DNA of 21,075 bases, from positions 1 through 21,075 of the forward strand of contig JABZLB010000037.1 in NCBI GenBank assembly GCA_015256945.1, in the 5' to 3' direction. This document shows positions 1 through 7,552 of the stretch, piece after piece (positions within the stretch are counted from its first letter, which is position 1; each line of letters starts with the position of its first letter). The position numbers and the translations under genes were made by a program. The notes beneath the pieces were generated by a model. The model saw only the letters and a program-made list of their open reading frames with translations, did not search any database and had not been told where the DNA came from. The stretch comes from Prevotellaceae bacterium. GTDB taxonomy: Bacteria; Bacteroidota; Bacteroidia; Bacteroidales; Bacteroidaceae.

Positions 1-1
1 A

Positions 2-1504
2 TCGAATACAGGCTCTCGTCGTAAAAGAGCCACTGCTCCTATTGACCCTGCTTATGGCCACTTGCAACCGCAGGCAGCCGATATAGAAAGGGTAGTGCTG
101 GGTGCTTTAATGATAGATAAGGATGCGTTTTCGGTTGTTTCGGAAATGCTCAGGCCTGAAACTTTCTATGAACCACGCCATCAAAAAATTTACCAGGCGA
201 TACAAAAGCTGAACTTTGACGAAAATCCGGTCGATATAATGACCGTTACAAACGAGCTGCAAAGGGAAGGAACGCTCGACGATGTGGGCGGTCCGACTTA
301 CGTTGTAGACCTTACATCGCACGTGGCTTCGTCGGCACACATTGAGTATCATGCTAAAATTCTGCAGCAAAAATTCCTGGCGCGCCAGCTCATATCGTTT
401 GCCAGTGTCATAGAAACAAAAGCTTTTGACCCCACAGTAGATACCGATGAGCTGATGCAAGAGGCAGAAAGTGGACTGTTTGAGCTTTCGCAGAAGAATA
501 TGCGACAGGATTATACTCAGATTGATCCGGTTATCAGGCAGGCCATTGACATTCTTTCCAAGGCGTCGGCAAACTCATCTGGTTTGACAGGTATTGCGTC
601 GGGATTTACCAAACTCGATGATATGACGTCGGGATGGCAAAAGAGTGACCTTATTATTATTGCAGGTCGACCGGCCATGGGCAAAACATCGTTTGCACTT
701 TCCATAGCTAAAAATATCGCCGTCGACTTTAAAACGCCCGTAGCATTCTTCTCTTTGGAGATGAATAATGTACAGCTGGTTGACCGCTTGATATCGAATG
801 TCTGTGAAATTGAAGGCAAAAAGATAATGAATGGACAGCTGGCTCGTGATGAGTGGGAGCGCCTGGACAAGAATCTTTCGAGGCTTACAGGTGCACCTCT
901 ATATATAGATGACACTCCGGGTATGTCGATTTTTGAACTGCGTACCAAGGCACGGCGTCTGGTTCGTGAGAAGGGAGTGAAAGTGATTATGATTGACTAC
1001 CTGCAGCTGATGAACGCCAATGGCGCCCGCTTTGGTAACCGTCAGGAGGAGGTATCGACAATTTCGCGGTCGCTTAAGGGGCTGGCCAAGGAGCTTGATA
1101 TACCTATGATAGCATTGTCACAGCTGAATCGTACGGTAGAAAACCGTGACGGACTGGAGGGAAAACGTCCTCAACTAAGCGACTTGCGCGAATCGGGAGC
1201 CATTGAACAGGACGCAGATATGGTGCTTTTTGTACATCGTCCCGAGTACTATCACCTGTATGAAGATGAAAAGGGCAACGATCTTAGAGGTAAAGCACAA
1301 ATTATAATTGCCAAGCATCGTAAAGGTGCGACGGGCGATGTATTGCTTGCTTTCCAGGGCCAATACACGCGATTTGCCAATCCTGAAGATGCAATGCTTG
1401 CACCTTTACCGAACGATATGGGAGGCGGTGAGATTATTAGCTCGCGCCTTGGACAAATAGATGATGACCCTCTCGGCAGAACTGACATGACAACACCATT
1501 TTAA
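2..1504 (+). CDS. dnaB: Replicative DNA helicase DnaB (5' partial)
   Basis: Hexameric 5'-3' helicase that unwinds DNA at the replication fork. The reading frame is open from base 2, so the true start lies upstream of the window; the TTG at 62 is internal. Visible are 500 codons: a basic leader, the helical N-terminal DnaB domain that contacts primase (roughly 68-370), and the RecA-like C-terminal ATPase. Walker A GRPAMGKT is encoded at 665-688 and Walker B VIMID at 983-997. The conserved QLNRTVE and SDLRESGAIEQDADMV stretches follow, with a normal C-terminus. No intein interrupts the Walker region. A hairpin terminator follows 22 bp after the stop, so this is probably the last gene of its transcript. 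The identification is firm; only the start is missing. Confidence 0.97.
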   Translation, partial: SNTGSRRKRATAPIDPAYGHLQPQAADIERVVLGALMIDKDAFSVVSEMLRPETFYEPRHQKIYQAIQKLNFDENPVDIMTVTNELQREGTLDDVGGPTYVVDLTSHVASSAHIEYHAKILQQKFLARQLISFASVIETKAFDPTVDTDELMQEAESGLFELSQKNMRQDYTQIDPVIRQAIDILSKASANSSGLTGIASGFTKLDDMTSGWQKSDLIIIAGRPAMGKTSFALSIAKNIAVDFKTPVAFFSLEMNNVQLVDRLISNVCEIEGKKIMNGQLARDEWERLDKNLSRLTGAPLYIDDTPGMSIFELRTKARRLVREKGVKVIMIDYLQLMNANGARFGNRQEEVSTISRSLKGLAKELDIPMIALSQLNRTVENRDGLEGKRPQLSDLRESGAIEQDADMVLFVHRPEYYHLYEDEKGNDLRGKAQIIIAKHRKGATGDVLLAFQGQYTRFANPEDAMLAPLPNDMGGGEIISSRLGQIDDDPLGRTDMTTPF

Positions 1505-1525
1505 TGGTGGCATTTCATAAATAAT

Positions 1526-1567
1526 AAAATTGCTGTATGATAACAGAATCGTCATACAGCAATTTTT
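1526..1567 (+). terminator. Rho-independent terminator of dnaB
   Basis: A perfect 15-bp inverted repeat (1526-1540 pairs with 1552-1566, arm AAAATTGCTGTATGA) encloses an 11-nt loop and runs into a T stretch at 1563-1567. It begins 22 bp after the dnaB stop. The A/T symmetry at the stem base would let it work partly in both directions. Confidence 0.85.
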
Positions 1568-1925
1568 ATTTGTTAATATAATATAGAGGAAAGAAGGAGA
1601 GGGGATGCATGTTGTATATTTGCTTTTATTTGGTTTAGTATTCAATATCTTTGTCTGTCTGTTTCCTTCTATGTGTATAGAGTGTGAACCCTATATGCGA
1701 AAACCTCAATCTATATTTGTATGAATTAGAATTGATATTTGTGTCAACCATAGTCTTTATGGGTATAAAATAGAAATAATGTTTGTTTCTAATAAGATAG
1801 TTGTGCGCGGAGAAAAAGAGTCTTATGGCTATTGAGCACAACTATTCGTAGTATGATGCTACTTCTTTTTCTGTATATACCGCACCCTTTTGTTGCCGAG
1901 ACCGATATTGTTTACAATTTTAAGA
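1568..1925. other. AT-rich intergenic stretch without a convincing gene
   Basis: I find no credible coding region here; the longest frame (minus, 68 codons at 1635-1841) has no family resemblance and an implausible composition. The stretch does hold a TATATTTG promoter-like octamer (1712-1719, plus), a small hairpin TAGAAA/TTTCTA (1771-1791), and a perfect 10-bp inverted repeat ATAGTTGTGC/GCACAACTAT (1797-1806 and 1836-1845). A small RNA is possible but unproven. Confidence 0.5.
1797..1845. repeat. 10-bp perfect inverted repeat with 29-nt loop
   Basis: ATAGTTGTGC at 1797-1806 is exactly complementary to GCACAACTAT at 1836-1845. It is not followed by a T-run on either strand, so it is not a canonical terminator. 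Its role is unknown; it could be part of a structured RNA or an operator. Confidence 0.5.
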
Positions 1926-1928
1926 GCA

Positions 1929-1962
1929 CAAAAAAACCGCTTCGGGTAGTACCCAAAGCGGT
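1929..1962 (-). terminator. Rho-independent terminator of the small lipoprotein gene
   Basis: Read on the minus strand, an 11-bp stem (ACCGCTTTGGG / CCCGAAGCGGT, one U-G wobble; 1952-1962 with 1936-1946) encloses a 5-nt loop and is followed directly by seven T (1929-1935 as A on plus). It lies 37 bp past the stop of the lipoprotein gene at 2000 and supports that gene being a real transcription unit. Confidence 0.88.
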
Positions 1963-1999
1963 GTCTCTCAATTTTCAATTCGTGCTAACGAACTAAAAC

Positions 2000-2173
2000 T
2001 TACTTCATTACTGTAGTGTCGTGAGCTGTTGTATCCTGAGCTGTTGTGTCAGCAGAATCGTTAACTGCTGTTGTGTCAGAATCGTTTGTAGAAGCTGCAG
2101 TAGTGTTCTTGTTACCACAAGATGCGAAAGAGATAGCTGCAATAGCTACGAACATTAAAACTAATTTCTTCAT
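2000..2173 (-). CDS. Small Thr/Asp-rich lipoprotein (57 aa)
   Basis: This short gene encodes 57 residues. The N-terminus MKKLVLMFVAIAAISFASC is a typical lipoprotein signal: two lysines, a hydrophobic stretch of about 14 residues, and a lipobox-like FASC ending at Cys19. The putative mature part, about 39 residues, is almost only N, T, A, S and D, and repeats the unit DTTA/DTTV four times (residues 33-36, 42-45, 47-50, 52-55). It ends with VMK. I know no function; similar tiny lipoproteins with disordered Thr/Ala/Asp tails are common in Bacteroidetes and are usually left hypothetical. The gene has its own -7 element (2226-2233) and a strong terminator (1929-1962), so it is a monocistronic unit. 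It is well separated from dnaB and mtaB. The coding call is confident; localisation is inferred from the signal. Confidence 0.85.
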   Translation of the reverse strand: MKKLVLMFVAIAAISFASCGNKNTTAASTNDSDTTAVNDSADTTAQDTTAHDTTVMK

Positions 2174-2225
2174 TTTCTTTGCTTTTTAAAATCTGTAAAA
2201 CAATCAGTTGTTTATTAAAACACTG

Positions 2226-2233
2226 CAAAGGTA
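2226..2233 (-). promoter_or_regulatory. Bacteroidetes -7 promoter element for the small lipoprotein gene
   Basis: On the minus strand the sequence reads TACCTTTG, matching TAnnTTTG. It lies 52 bp upstream of the ATG at 2173, giving a leader of about 45 nt. No clear -33 TTTG is visible at the expected spacing. Confidence 0.65.
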
Positions 2234-2414
2234 TATATTTTTTCAATAGGTTGTTCTCTTTTAATATGATTTTTTTTGACTTTGATTGTAACTTTTTCGT
2301 AAACCATTGATTATTAAACGATTATAAATAATAAACAAAAGTTAAATTTATTATCCTGTCAGAATATAACCCAAAATGGGAGTATAGAATAAGCCATAAT
2401 TCCATGAAAAAGAG

Positions 2415-2422
2415 TAACTTTG
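2415..2422 (+). promoter_or_regulatory. Bacteroidetes -7 promoter element for mtaB
   Basis: TAACTTTG matches TAnnTTTG and ends 19 bp before the ATG at 2442, implying a very short leader of roughly 10-15 nt. The region upstream is strongly AT-rich. A clear -33 TTTG is not seen. Confidence 0.6.
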
Positions 2423-2441
2423 CAGGAAAAGAAATGACAAA

Positions 2442-3779
2442 ATGATTGATACGAGTGCATTTCAGGGAAAGAAAGCTGTATATTATACATTAGGATGCAA
2501 ATTAAATTTTAGTGAAACATCGACGTTTGGCAAACTTCTTTCTGAGATGGGAGTGACAGTAGCTGGCAAAGATGAGAAAGCAGATATATGCCTTATTAAT
2601 ACTTGTTCGGTTACGGAAATGGCTGATCATAAATGTCGTCAGGCCATTCATAGGTTAGTTCGACAGAACCCGGGAGCATTCGTTATTGTTACTGGATGTT
2701 ATGCTCAGCTCGAAAGCGAGAGAGTTAGTAAGATAGAAGGTGTAGACCTTGTTTTGGGATCGAATGAAAAGGCTAATCTTATTCAGTATCTCTCAGAGGC
2801 TTGGAGTGAGCCTCGTGAAGGACATTTACACCGTTTCCACCATGTGAAGACAAAGGATATAAAGAGTTTTCAGGCTTCATGTTCAAAAGGAAACCGCACG
2901 CGTTACTTCTTGAAAGTACAGGATGGCTGCAATTATTTCTGTACTTATTGTACAATTCCATTTGCCCGTGGCTTCTCACGCAATCCCTCTATCGCCTCTT
3001 TGGTTGGGCAAGCACAGCAGGCAGCAGATGAGGGAGGTAAAGAAATTGTACTGACGGGCGTTAATATTGGTGACTTTGGTGTGACTACGGGAGAGAAGTT
3101 TCTGGACCTTGTTAAAGCCCTTGACAAAGTAGAGGGAATTCGTCGATTCCGAATTAGTTCGCTCGAACCTGATTTGATAGGTGATGATTTAATAGAGTTC
3201 TGTGCCCGGAGTCGTGCTTTTATGCCTCACTTCCATATACCTTTGCAGAGTGGAAGTAATGAAGTGCTTGAATTAATGCATCGACGTTATAACCGTGAAC
3301 TGTTTGCACATAAAATACACCTTATTAAAAAAGTAATGCCTGATGCCTTTATTGGAGTTGATGTAATGGTAGGATGCAGAGGGGAGAAGCCTGAATATTT
3401 TGAAGACTGCTTTAATTTTATCGATTCCCTTCCTGTAACACAACTCCATGTTTTCCCTTATTCGGAACGTCCGGGAACATCAGCTCTTTCAATCAAATAT
3501 AAAGTATCTGATCGTGATAAGAAAGAGCGTACGCGCCGTTTGTTAAAACTTTCAGATGAGAAAACGGAGGCTTTCTACGCTAATTATATCGGCCAGGAAG
3601 CTGAGGTGTTGTTTGAAAAAGCAACAATGGGTAAGTCGATGCATGGATTTACCAGAAATTATATTCGTGTTGAATTGCCCCCACAGCTTGCCAAAGAAGA
3701 GTATGATAATCAGCTTATGCGTGTACGTCTTGGAGAATTTAATTTTGATAAGAGTGCATTAAAAGCAACCCTTTTATGA
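2442..3779 (+). CDS. mtaB: tRNA t6A37 methylthiotransferase MtaB
   Basis: Radical-SAM iron-sulfur enzyme that adds a methylthio group to N6-threonylcarbamoyladenosine at position 37 of ANN-decoding tRNAs (ms2t6A). The N-terminal methylthiotransferase domain begins YYTLGCKLNFSE and supplies three cluster cysteines: Cys19, Cys55 (INTC) and Cys86 (TGC). The radical-SAM CxxxCxxC is Cys163-Cys167-Cys170 in DGCNYFCTYC, followed by the barrel. A TRAM-like RNA-binding segment forms the last 60 or so residues. The total of 445 aa is normal. The GCKLN-type N-terminus favours MtaB over MiaB (i6A substrates) and RimO (ribosomal protein S12). The start at 2442 follows a -7 element directly and leaves the N-terminal motif intact. 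A glycosyltransferase gene follows after 26 bp and is probably cotranscribed. Confidence 0.93.
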   Translation: MIDTSAFQGKKAVYYTLGCKLNFSETSTFGKLLSEMGVTVAGKDEKADICLINTCSVTEMADHKCRQAIHRLVRQNPGAFVIVTGCYAQLESERVSKIEGVDLVLGSNEKANLIQYLSEAWSEPREGHLHRFHHVKTKDIKSFQASCSKGNRTRYFLKVQDGCNYFCTYCTIPFARGFSRNPSIASLVGQAQQAADEGGKEIVLTGVNIGDFGVTTGEKFLDLVKALDKVEGIRRFRISSLEPDLIGDDLIEFCARSRAFMPHFHIPLQSGSNEVLELMHRRYNRELFAHKIHLIKKVMPDAFIGVDVMVGCRGEKPEYFEDCFNFIDSLPVTQLHVFPYSERPGTSALSIKYKVSDRDKKERTRRLLKLSDEKTEAFYANYIGQEAEVLFEKATMGKSMHGFTRNYIRVELPPQLAKEEYDNQLMRVRLGEFNFDKSALKATLL

Positions 3780-3805
3780 TAAAGGACACAGACTATAAAT
3801 AATAT

Positions 3806-4816
3806 ATGAAAGTAGCGATCGTAATTTTGAATTGGAATGGTGAGGCAATGTTGCGTCGATTTTTGCCTTCTGTAATCCAATATTCGTGTGATGAGGCCGA
3901 AATCTGGGTGGCTGATAATGCTTCGGACGATACTTCCATACAGCTGTTGCGTAGGCATTTTCCTTCTGTGAGACTAATTCTGCTTGATAAAAATTATGGA
4001 TTTGCAGAAGGATATAATAGGGCTTTGGCACAAATTGAGGCTGAATATTATGTGTTACTTAACTCAGACGTGGAGGTAACACATCATTGGCTCACCCCAC
4101 TCATTGAATATCTGGATGCTTATCCAGATGTGGCTGCATGCCAGCCTAAGTTGCTTTCAGAAGTAAATCATGATTATTTTGAATATGCTGGTGCATCTGG
4201 TGGCTTTATTGACCGATATGGTTACCCTTTTTGTCGTGGGCGTATATTCAATACGGTAGAAGAAGACGTGGGGCAATACAATTATATTATTGATATTCTC
4301 TGGGCAACAGGGGCCTGTTTAATGATCCGTTCTGCCGACTATCATAAAGTGCATGGCCTTGATGGACGTTTCTTTGCACACAATGAAGAGATTGATCTTT
4401 GCTGGCGATTACGACAGCAAGGCAGACGAATTGTATGTGTACCAGAGAGCGAAGTTTATCATGTAGGAGGAGGTACACTTCCCAAAAGTAACCCAATGAA
4501 AACGTTTCTCAATTTTAGGAACAATCTGACTATGCTTTATAAAAATCTGCCTGACGACGAACTGAAGCATGTAATGCGTGTACGTTGTGTGCTCGATTAC
4601 GTAGCAGCTTTTCAAATGCTCATTGTTGGCAGGAGCTGGAATAACTTTAAAGCTGTGATAAAAGCACGAAAAGCATTCTATCATTGGAGGCATAACTTTG
4701 ATAGTGAACGTCGGGAAATTGCTAAGTTACGTTCTATAAATCCATCTGAACGTGTTAATTACAGCATTCTATGGCAATATTATATTAAAGGTAAAAAGCT
4801 CTTTTCGCAACTATAA
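3806..4816 (+). CDS. Glycosyltransferase family 2 protein
   Basis: Probable inverting GT-A glycosyltransferase (GT2, rhamnosyltransferase-like) of 336 aa, transferring a sugar from a nucleotide donor to a cell-surface glycan at the inner face of the membrane. The N-terminus MKVAIVILNWNGE and ADNASDD (residues 36-42) form the nucleotide-binding fold. LLNSDVEV (84-91) carries the metal-binding DxD equivalent (NSD 86-88). NEEIDLCWR (193-201) is the usual acceptor/base motif. The last third contains hydrophobic segments but no clear multi-pass membrane domain. It begins 26 bp after mtaB, so the two genes are likely one transcript although their functions differ. The sugar and acceptor cannot be read from the sequence. 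Confidence 0.88.
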   Translation: MKVAIVILNWNGEAMLRRFLPSVIQYSCDEAEIWVADNASDDTSIQLLRRHFPSVRLILLDKNYGFAEGYNRALAQIEAEYYVLLNSDVEVTHHWLTPLIEYLDAYPDVAACQPKLLSEVNHDYFEYAGASGGFIDRYGYPFCRGRIFNTVEEDVGQYNYIIDILWATGACLMIRSADYHKVHGLDGRFFAHNEEIDLCWRLRQQGRRIVCVPESEVYHVGGGTLPKSNPMKTFLNFRNNLTMLYKNLPDDELKHVMRVRCVLDYVAAFQMLIVGRSWNNFKAVIKARKAFYHWRHNFDSERREIAKLRSINPSERVNYSILWQYYIKGKKLFSQL

Positions 4817-4825
4817 TGTACCGTA

Positions 4826-4860
4826 TTTTAAATTGCTTTTCAATAAAAAATAATTTAAAA
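4826..4860. terminator. Possible weak bidirectional terminator between converging genes
   Basis: TTTTAAATT (4826-4834) pairs perfectly with AATTTAAAA (4852-4860), and the pairing can extend through CGT/ACG with one bulged A. It lies between the stops of the glycosyltransferase gene (plus) and trmB (minus). The stem is almost all A-T, so its terminator activity is uncertain. Confidence 0.3.
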
Positions 4861-4964
4861 ACGTACGTAAAGGCCTTATATAACTACAAGCCCATTATAC
4901 ACCTTTCAAAAGAATAGGACATACAATAACGCCTCTAAGGTAACACTTTGAAGATACAGGATGG

Positions 4965-5735
4965 TTATCGTGCCGCTTCTTTACTGCTGCGTTTATCACG
5001 ATGATAAGAGCGGTACTCGTCTAATGGTATTTCTTCTTCCGGCTCTTGGAGTTGTCCTTCGTGAGGAAGATGAAAGCCGATGTAGTGAATATTCAGTCCT
5101 CTGTTAATCCACATGGATTCATAATAAGTTTGTATTGAGAGCAAAGGAGAACCCATTAATACAGAAGGAGTGTGATGGTAAAGATCCTCGGTAACGACAT
5201 CAACAGGCAGACGATTCTTCTCAATCATTAACCGGGTATAAGTAAATAGGAAGTTTGAATCAGTTTTAAGATGAATCAATCCGCCATTAATGAGAAACCG
5301 GCGGTAGCGTTCCATGAAGAAGGTTGAGGTGAGACGCTTGCGAGGGTGTTTCATCTGAGGATCGGAAAAAGTAAGCCAAATTTCCTGCACTTCATCCTTA
5401 GCAAAGAAACGATCAATAATTTCAATGTTGGTTCTTAGAAAGGCAACATTCTCCATTTCCTGTTCAAGGGCTAAACGTGCTCCTGTCCACATGCGTGCTC
5501 CTTTAATATCTACACCAATGAAGTTGATGTTAGGGAAGAGCTTTCCTAATCCTACGGTATATTCTCCTTTGCCGCATCCCAGCTCGAGAACAATAGGATT
5601 GTTGTTATGAAAATAACGTGTTCGCCATTGCCCTTGCATGTCGAAGGGGACATTTTCAATTGCAGAGTAAGGATATTGGAAAACATTTCTAAAGGTTTCC
5701 ATTTCTGCAAATTTTGCCAGTTTGCCTTTTCCCAT
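4965..5735 (-). CDS. trmB: tRNA (guanine-N7-)-methyltransferase TrmB
   Basis: SAM-dependent class I methyltransferase that makes m7G46 in the tRNA variable loop. The SAM-binding motif I is VLELGCGKGEYT (residues 49-60), followed by FIGVDIKGARMW (72-83). The family hallmark reads TFSDPQMKHPRKRL (122-135), the Bacteroidetes version of the proteobacterial PDPWPKKRHHKRR stretch. Length is 256 aa, slightly longer than E. coli TrmB because of a charged C-terminal tail (EPEEEIPLDEYRSYHRDKR). The ATG at 5735 lies 29 bp downstream of a -7 element (5765-5772), supporting this start. The gene sits downstream of xseB on the same strand but has its own promoter signal, so it is probably a separate unit. 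Confidence 0.95.
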   Translation of the reverse strand: MGKGKLAKFAEMETFRNVFQYPYSAIENVPFDMQGQWRTRYFHNNNPIVLELGCGKGEYTVGLGKLFPNINFIGVDIKGARMWTGARLALEQEMENVAFLRTNIEIIDRFFAKDEVQEIWLTFSDPQMKHPRKRLTSTFFMERYRRFLINGGLIHLKTDSNFLFTYTRLMIEKNRLPVDVVTEDLYHHTPSVLMGSPLLSIQTYYESMWINRGLNIHYIGFHLPHEGQLQEPEEEIPLDEYRSYHRDKRSSKEAAR

Positions 5736-5764
5736 ATAATATATTCTTCCAGATAATTTATGCG

Positions 5765-5772
5765 CAAAGGTA
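5765..5772 (-). promoter_or_regulatory. Bacteroidetes -7 promoter element for trmB
   Basis: On the minus strand the sequence reads TATACCTTTGC, containing TACCTTTG (TAnnTTTG). It is identical over the octamer to the elements in front of the small lipoprotein and topB genes. It lies 29 bp upstream of the trmB ATG. Confidence 0.65.
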
Positions 5773-5930
5773 TAAAAAAATAAGAAAAGAAAGATAATTG
5801 TGTCTTCTGTCTTCTTTAGCGAAAGTTGGATTATATCTTCCAGATACTTAATCCATATAAAAATAGTACTCCTTTCAGTTATGTTTTATACTCCTTGTTT
5901 GTTGATAAATCAAATTGATCACTATTGTTT

Positions 5931-6125
5931 TTATTTATCATTCAATATTTTTTGTATTTCTTCGTCGGTTTTTGTCAGTCGCTGTCTACATAATGATATA
6001 AGTTTTTGTGCCTTTTTAAGCTCATTGGACAGCTCATCAATGTTAAGCTCTCCATTTTCTAATTTCTGGACAATATTTTCCAGTTGCTGAACGGCCTCTT
6101 CATATTTTATATTTTCTTTTATCAT
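5931..6125 (-). CDS. xseB: Exodeoxyribonuclease VII small subunit XseB
   Basis: Small subunit of exonuclease VII, which degrades single-stranded DNA from both ends to short acid-soluble oligonucleotides. The 64-aa protein has the family signature: YEEAVQQLENIVQKLENGELNIDELSNELKKAQKLI, an acidic two-helix coiled coil with the conserved LE-IV--LE-GEL-ldel pattern (about residues 8-43). The length is within the usual 60-85 aa. It lies 89 bp downstream of xseA on the same strand with no promoter-like octamer between them, so the two are probably cotranscribed. Confidence 0.93.
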   Translation of the reverse strand: MIKENIKYEEAVQQLENIVQKLENGELNIDELSNELKKAQKLISLCRQRLTKTDEEIQKILNDK

Positions 6126-6214
6126 GATAGTGAAATGTTTGGGATGGTTATTTTATCTTCATAAGATATTATTAATTATCGGGGAATAGAGCTTCTGGCT
6201 TTATTTCTTAATTT

Positions 6215-7465
6215 CTATTTTACAAGAGAACGTACAGTTCCTTTATTCAATAGAGTTTCAATTTCGTCTCCATGTTTTAGCATTGAAGCTTCTCGTATAA
6301 CCTTTCCATTGACCGTTGTAATACTATAACCACGTTTTAATAACAGCTTAGGGTCTAATGATTTAGCTCTTATGGATAGTTGCTCTATACAATTCTTATT
6401 GGTTGTTATTATGCGTTCGACAGCTGGTTTAAGGCTTGCGTTGATAGTGGAAAGATGAAATTGCTCATGTGTAAGACGGTCGTGTGTGAGTGATGTTAGG
6501 GTAGAGGAGAGGTGTTCTATGTGTGGAAGTTCGGAGTTAATGTATTGACGGACAAGTTGTATAATCATATTTTGACAGTTGGTAATGTGTGACCAAACCT
6601 GCGTAAGGCAGTCAATGAGAAAAGCTGCCGCCGCTGTCGGGGTTTTAACTCGGGTGTGTGATACCATGTCGAGCACGCTTTCATCCCGCTCATGCCCAAT
6701 ACCGGTGATAACGGGTAAAGGGAAATTGGCTACATTTTCAGCCAGTAAGAGGGTGTCAAAGCCACTCATGTCGGCTGTTGCACCACCGCCCCGTATGATA
6801 ACAACAACATCAAACTTGTCTGCTTCAGCATTTATGTCATTGAGAGCAGCTACAATACTCTGCTCAACCATGTCGCCTTGCATAATAGATGGGAAAAGAA
6901 CAGGCATGAATGAGAAACCGTAATCGTTATTTAATAACTGGTTACAGAAATCGCCATAGCCGGCTGCATTTTCACTGGAAATGACAGCAATATGTTGTGG
7001 AAAAAGTGGAATGGTCAGTTCCTTTTGTAAGTTTAATACACCTTCTGCTTTTAGCTTGTTGATGATTTCAATTCGCTTACGTGCCATGTCACCTAATGTA
7101 TAGGTTGGGTCAATATCTGAAACAATCCAAGAAAAACCGTAAGCCTCGTGGAAATAGGGATGCACAAGGAGCATTACTTTCATGCCTTGATGAGGTATTT
7201 CTCCTGTAATATTCTCGAAATGAGGACGTATTCGGTTCCACGTTGCTTTCCAGCATTTTGCCGAAGCACGTGCTATTGGCGTAGGAGATAACAAATCTTT
7301 CTGAATCAATTCCATAAAGCAATGTCCCCTTATCTCCCTAATTTCCGAGAGTTCTGCTTCAACCCAGTAGTCTTTATTCATTGTTGTGGTTATGGCTTTC
7401 TGAACCATATTGTTCAACTCGAAGAGGGTAAAAGCTGTGGTTGGTGAAGGAAAAGGTATATCCAT
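6215..7465 (-). CDS. xseA: Exodeoxyribonuclease VII large subunit XseA
   Basis: Catalytic subunit of exonuclease VII. From the ATG at 7465 it has 416 aa: an N-terminal OB-fold (WVEAELSEIREIRGHCFMEL, about residues 34-53), then the catalytic domain. The latter holds IAVISSENAAGYGDF (159-173), RGGGATADMSGFD (225-237), and GIGHERDESVLDMVSHTRVKTPTAAAAFL (255-283), which match the family's GRGGG, GHE-D and TPTAAAE blocks. A long helical region and a GYSITTVNGKVI C-terminal segment follow. An upstream ATG at 7492 would add nine residues, but it abuts the -7 element (7494-7501) and would lie at or before the expected transcription start. I therefore prefer 7465. It forms a unit with xseB. Confidence 0.93.
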   Translation of the reverse strand: MDIPFPSPTTAFTLFELNNMVQKAITTTMNKDYWVEAELSEIREIRGHCFMELIQKDLLSPTPIARASAKCWKATWNRIRPHFENITGEIPHQGMKVMLLVHPYFHEAYGFSWIVSDIDPTYTLGDMARKRIEIINKLKAEGVLNLQKELTIPLFPQHIAVISSENAAGYGDFCNQLLNNDYGFSFMPVLFPSIMQGDMVEQSIVAALNDINAEADKFDVVVIIRGGGATADMSGFDTLLLAENVANFPLPVITGIGHERDESVLDMVSHTRVKTPTAAAAFLIDCLTQVWSHITNCQNMIIQLVRQYINSELPHIEHLSSTLTSLTHDRLTHEQFHLSTINASLKPAVERIITTNKNCIEQLSIRAKSLDPKLLLKRGYSITTVNGKVIREASMLKHGDEIETLLNKGTVRSLVK

Positions 7466-7493
7466 TATGATGGAGTTCTTTATTAATTTCATG

Positions 7494-7525
7494 CAAAAGT
7501 AAGTTGAAAAGCTCTGAATCCCAAA
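7494..7525 (-). promoter_or_regulatory. xseAB promoter, full Bacteroidetes type (-33 and -7)
   Basis: On the minus strand TTTG (7522-7525) is followed after 20 bp by TACTTTTG (7494-7501), a good match to the Bacteroidetes consensus TTTG-N19-21-TAnnTTTG. Transcription would begin near 7487, giving a leader of about 20 nt before the ATG at 7465. It overlaps or abuts the divergent promoter of the MATE gene. Confidence 0.75.
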
Positions 7526-7534
7526 TGTTTTTCT

Positions 7535-7542
7535 TACTTTTG
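7535..7542 (+). promoter_or_regulatory. Bacteroidetes -7 promoter element for the MATE transporter gene
   Basis: TACTTTTG matches TAnnTTTG and ends 10 bp before the ATG at 7553, so the transcript would be nearly leaderless. No -33 TTTG is visible at the right spacing. Confidence 0.55.
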
Positions 7543-7552
7543 CAAAAGTTAT

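Noticed and set aside
62..64. TTG at 62 as the dnaB start
   Set aside because: The frame is open back to base 2 and encodes a plausible basic leader, so the true start is upstream of the window.
517..948. Open frame of 143 codons antisense to dnaB
   Set aside because: dnaB is unmistakable over this stretch, and the antisense product is Ser/Ile-rich with no recognisable motif.
665..1014. Possible intein in DnaB, a common intein site
   Set aside because: The Walker A and Walker B blocks are continuous at normal spacing with no insertion.
1635..1841. Open frame of 68 codons on the minus strand in the dnaB-mtaB gap
   Set aside because: It has no promoter element nearby, no recognisable domain, and a Tyr/Asn/His/Arg-rich composition expected from translated AT-rich spacer.
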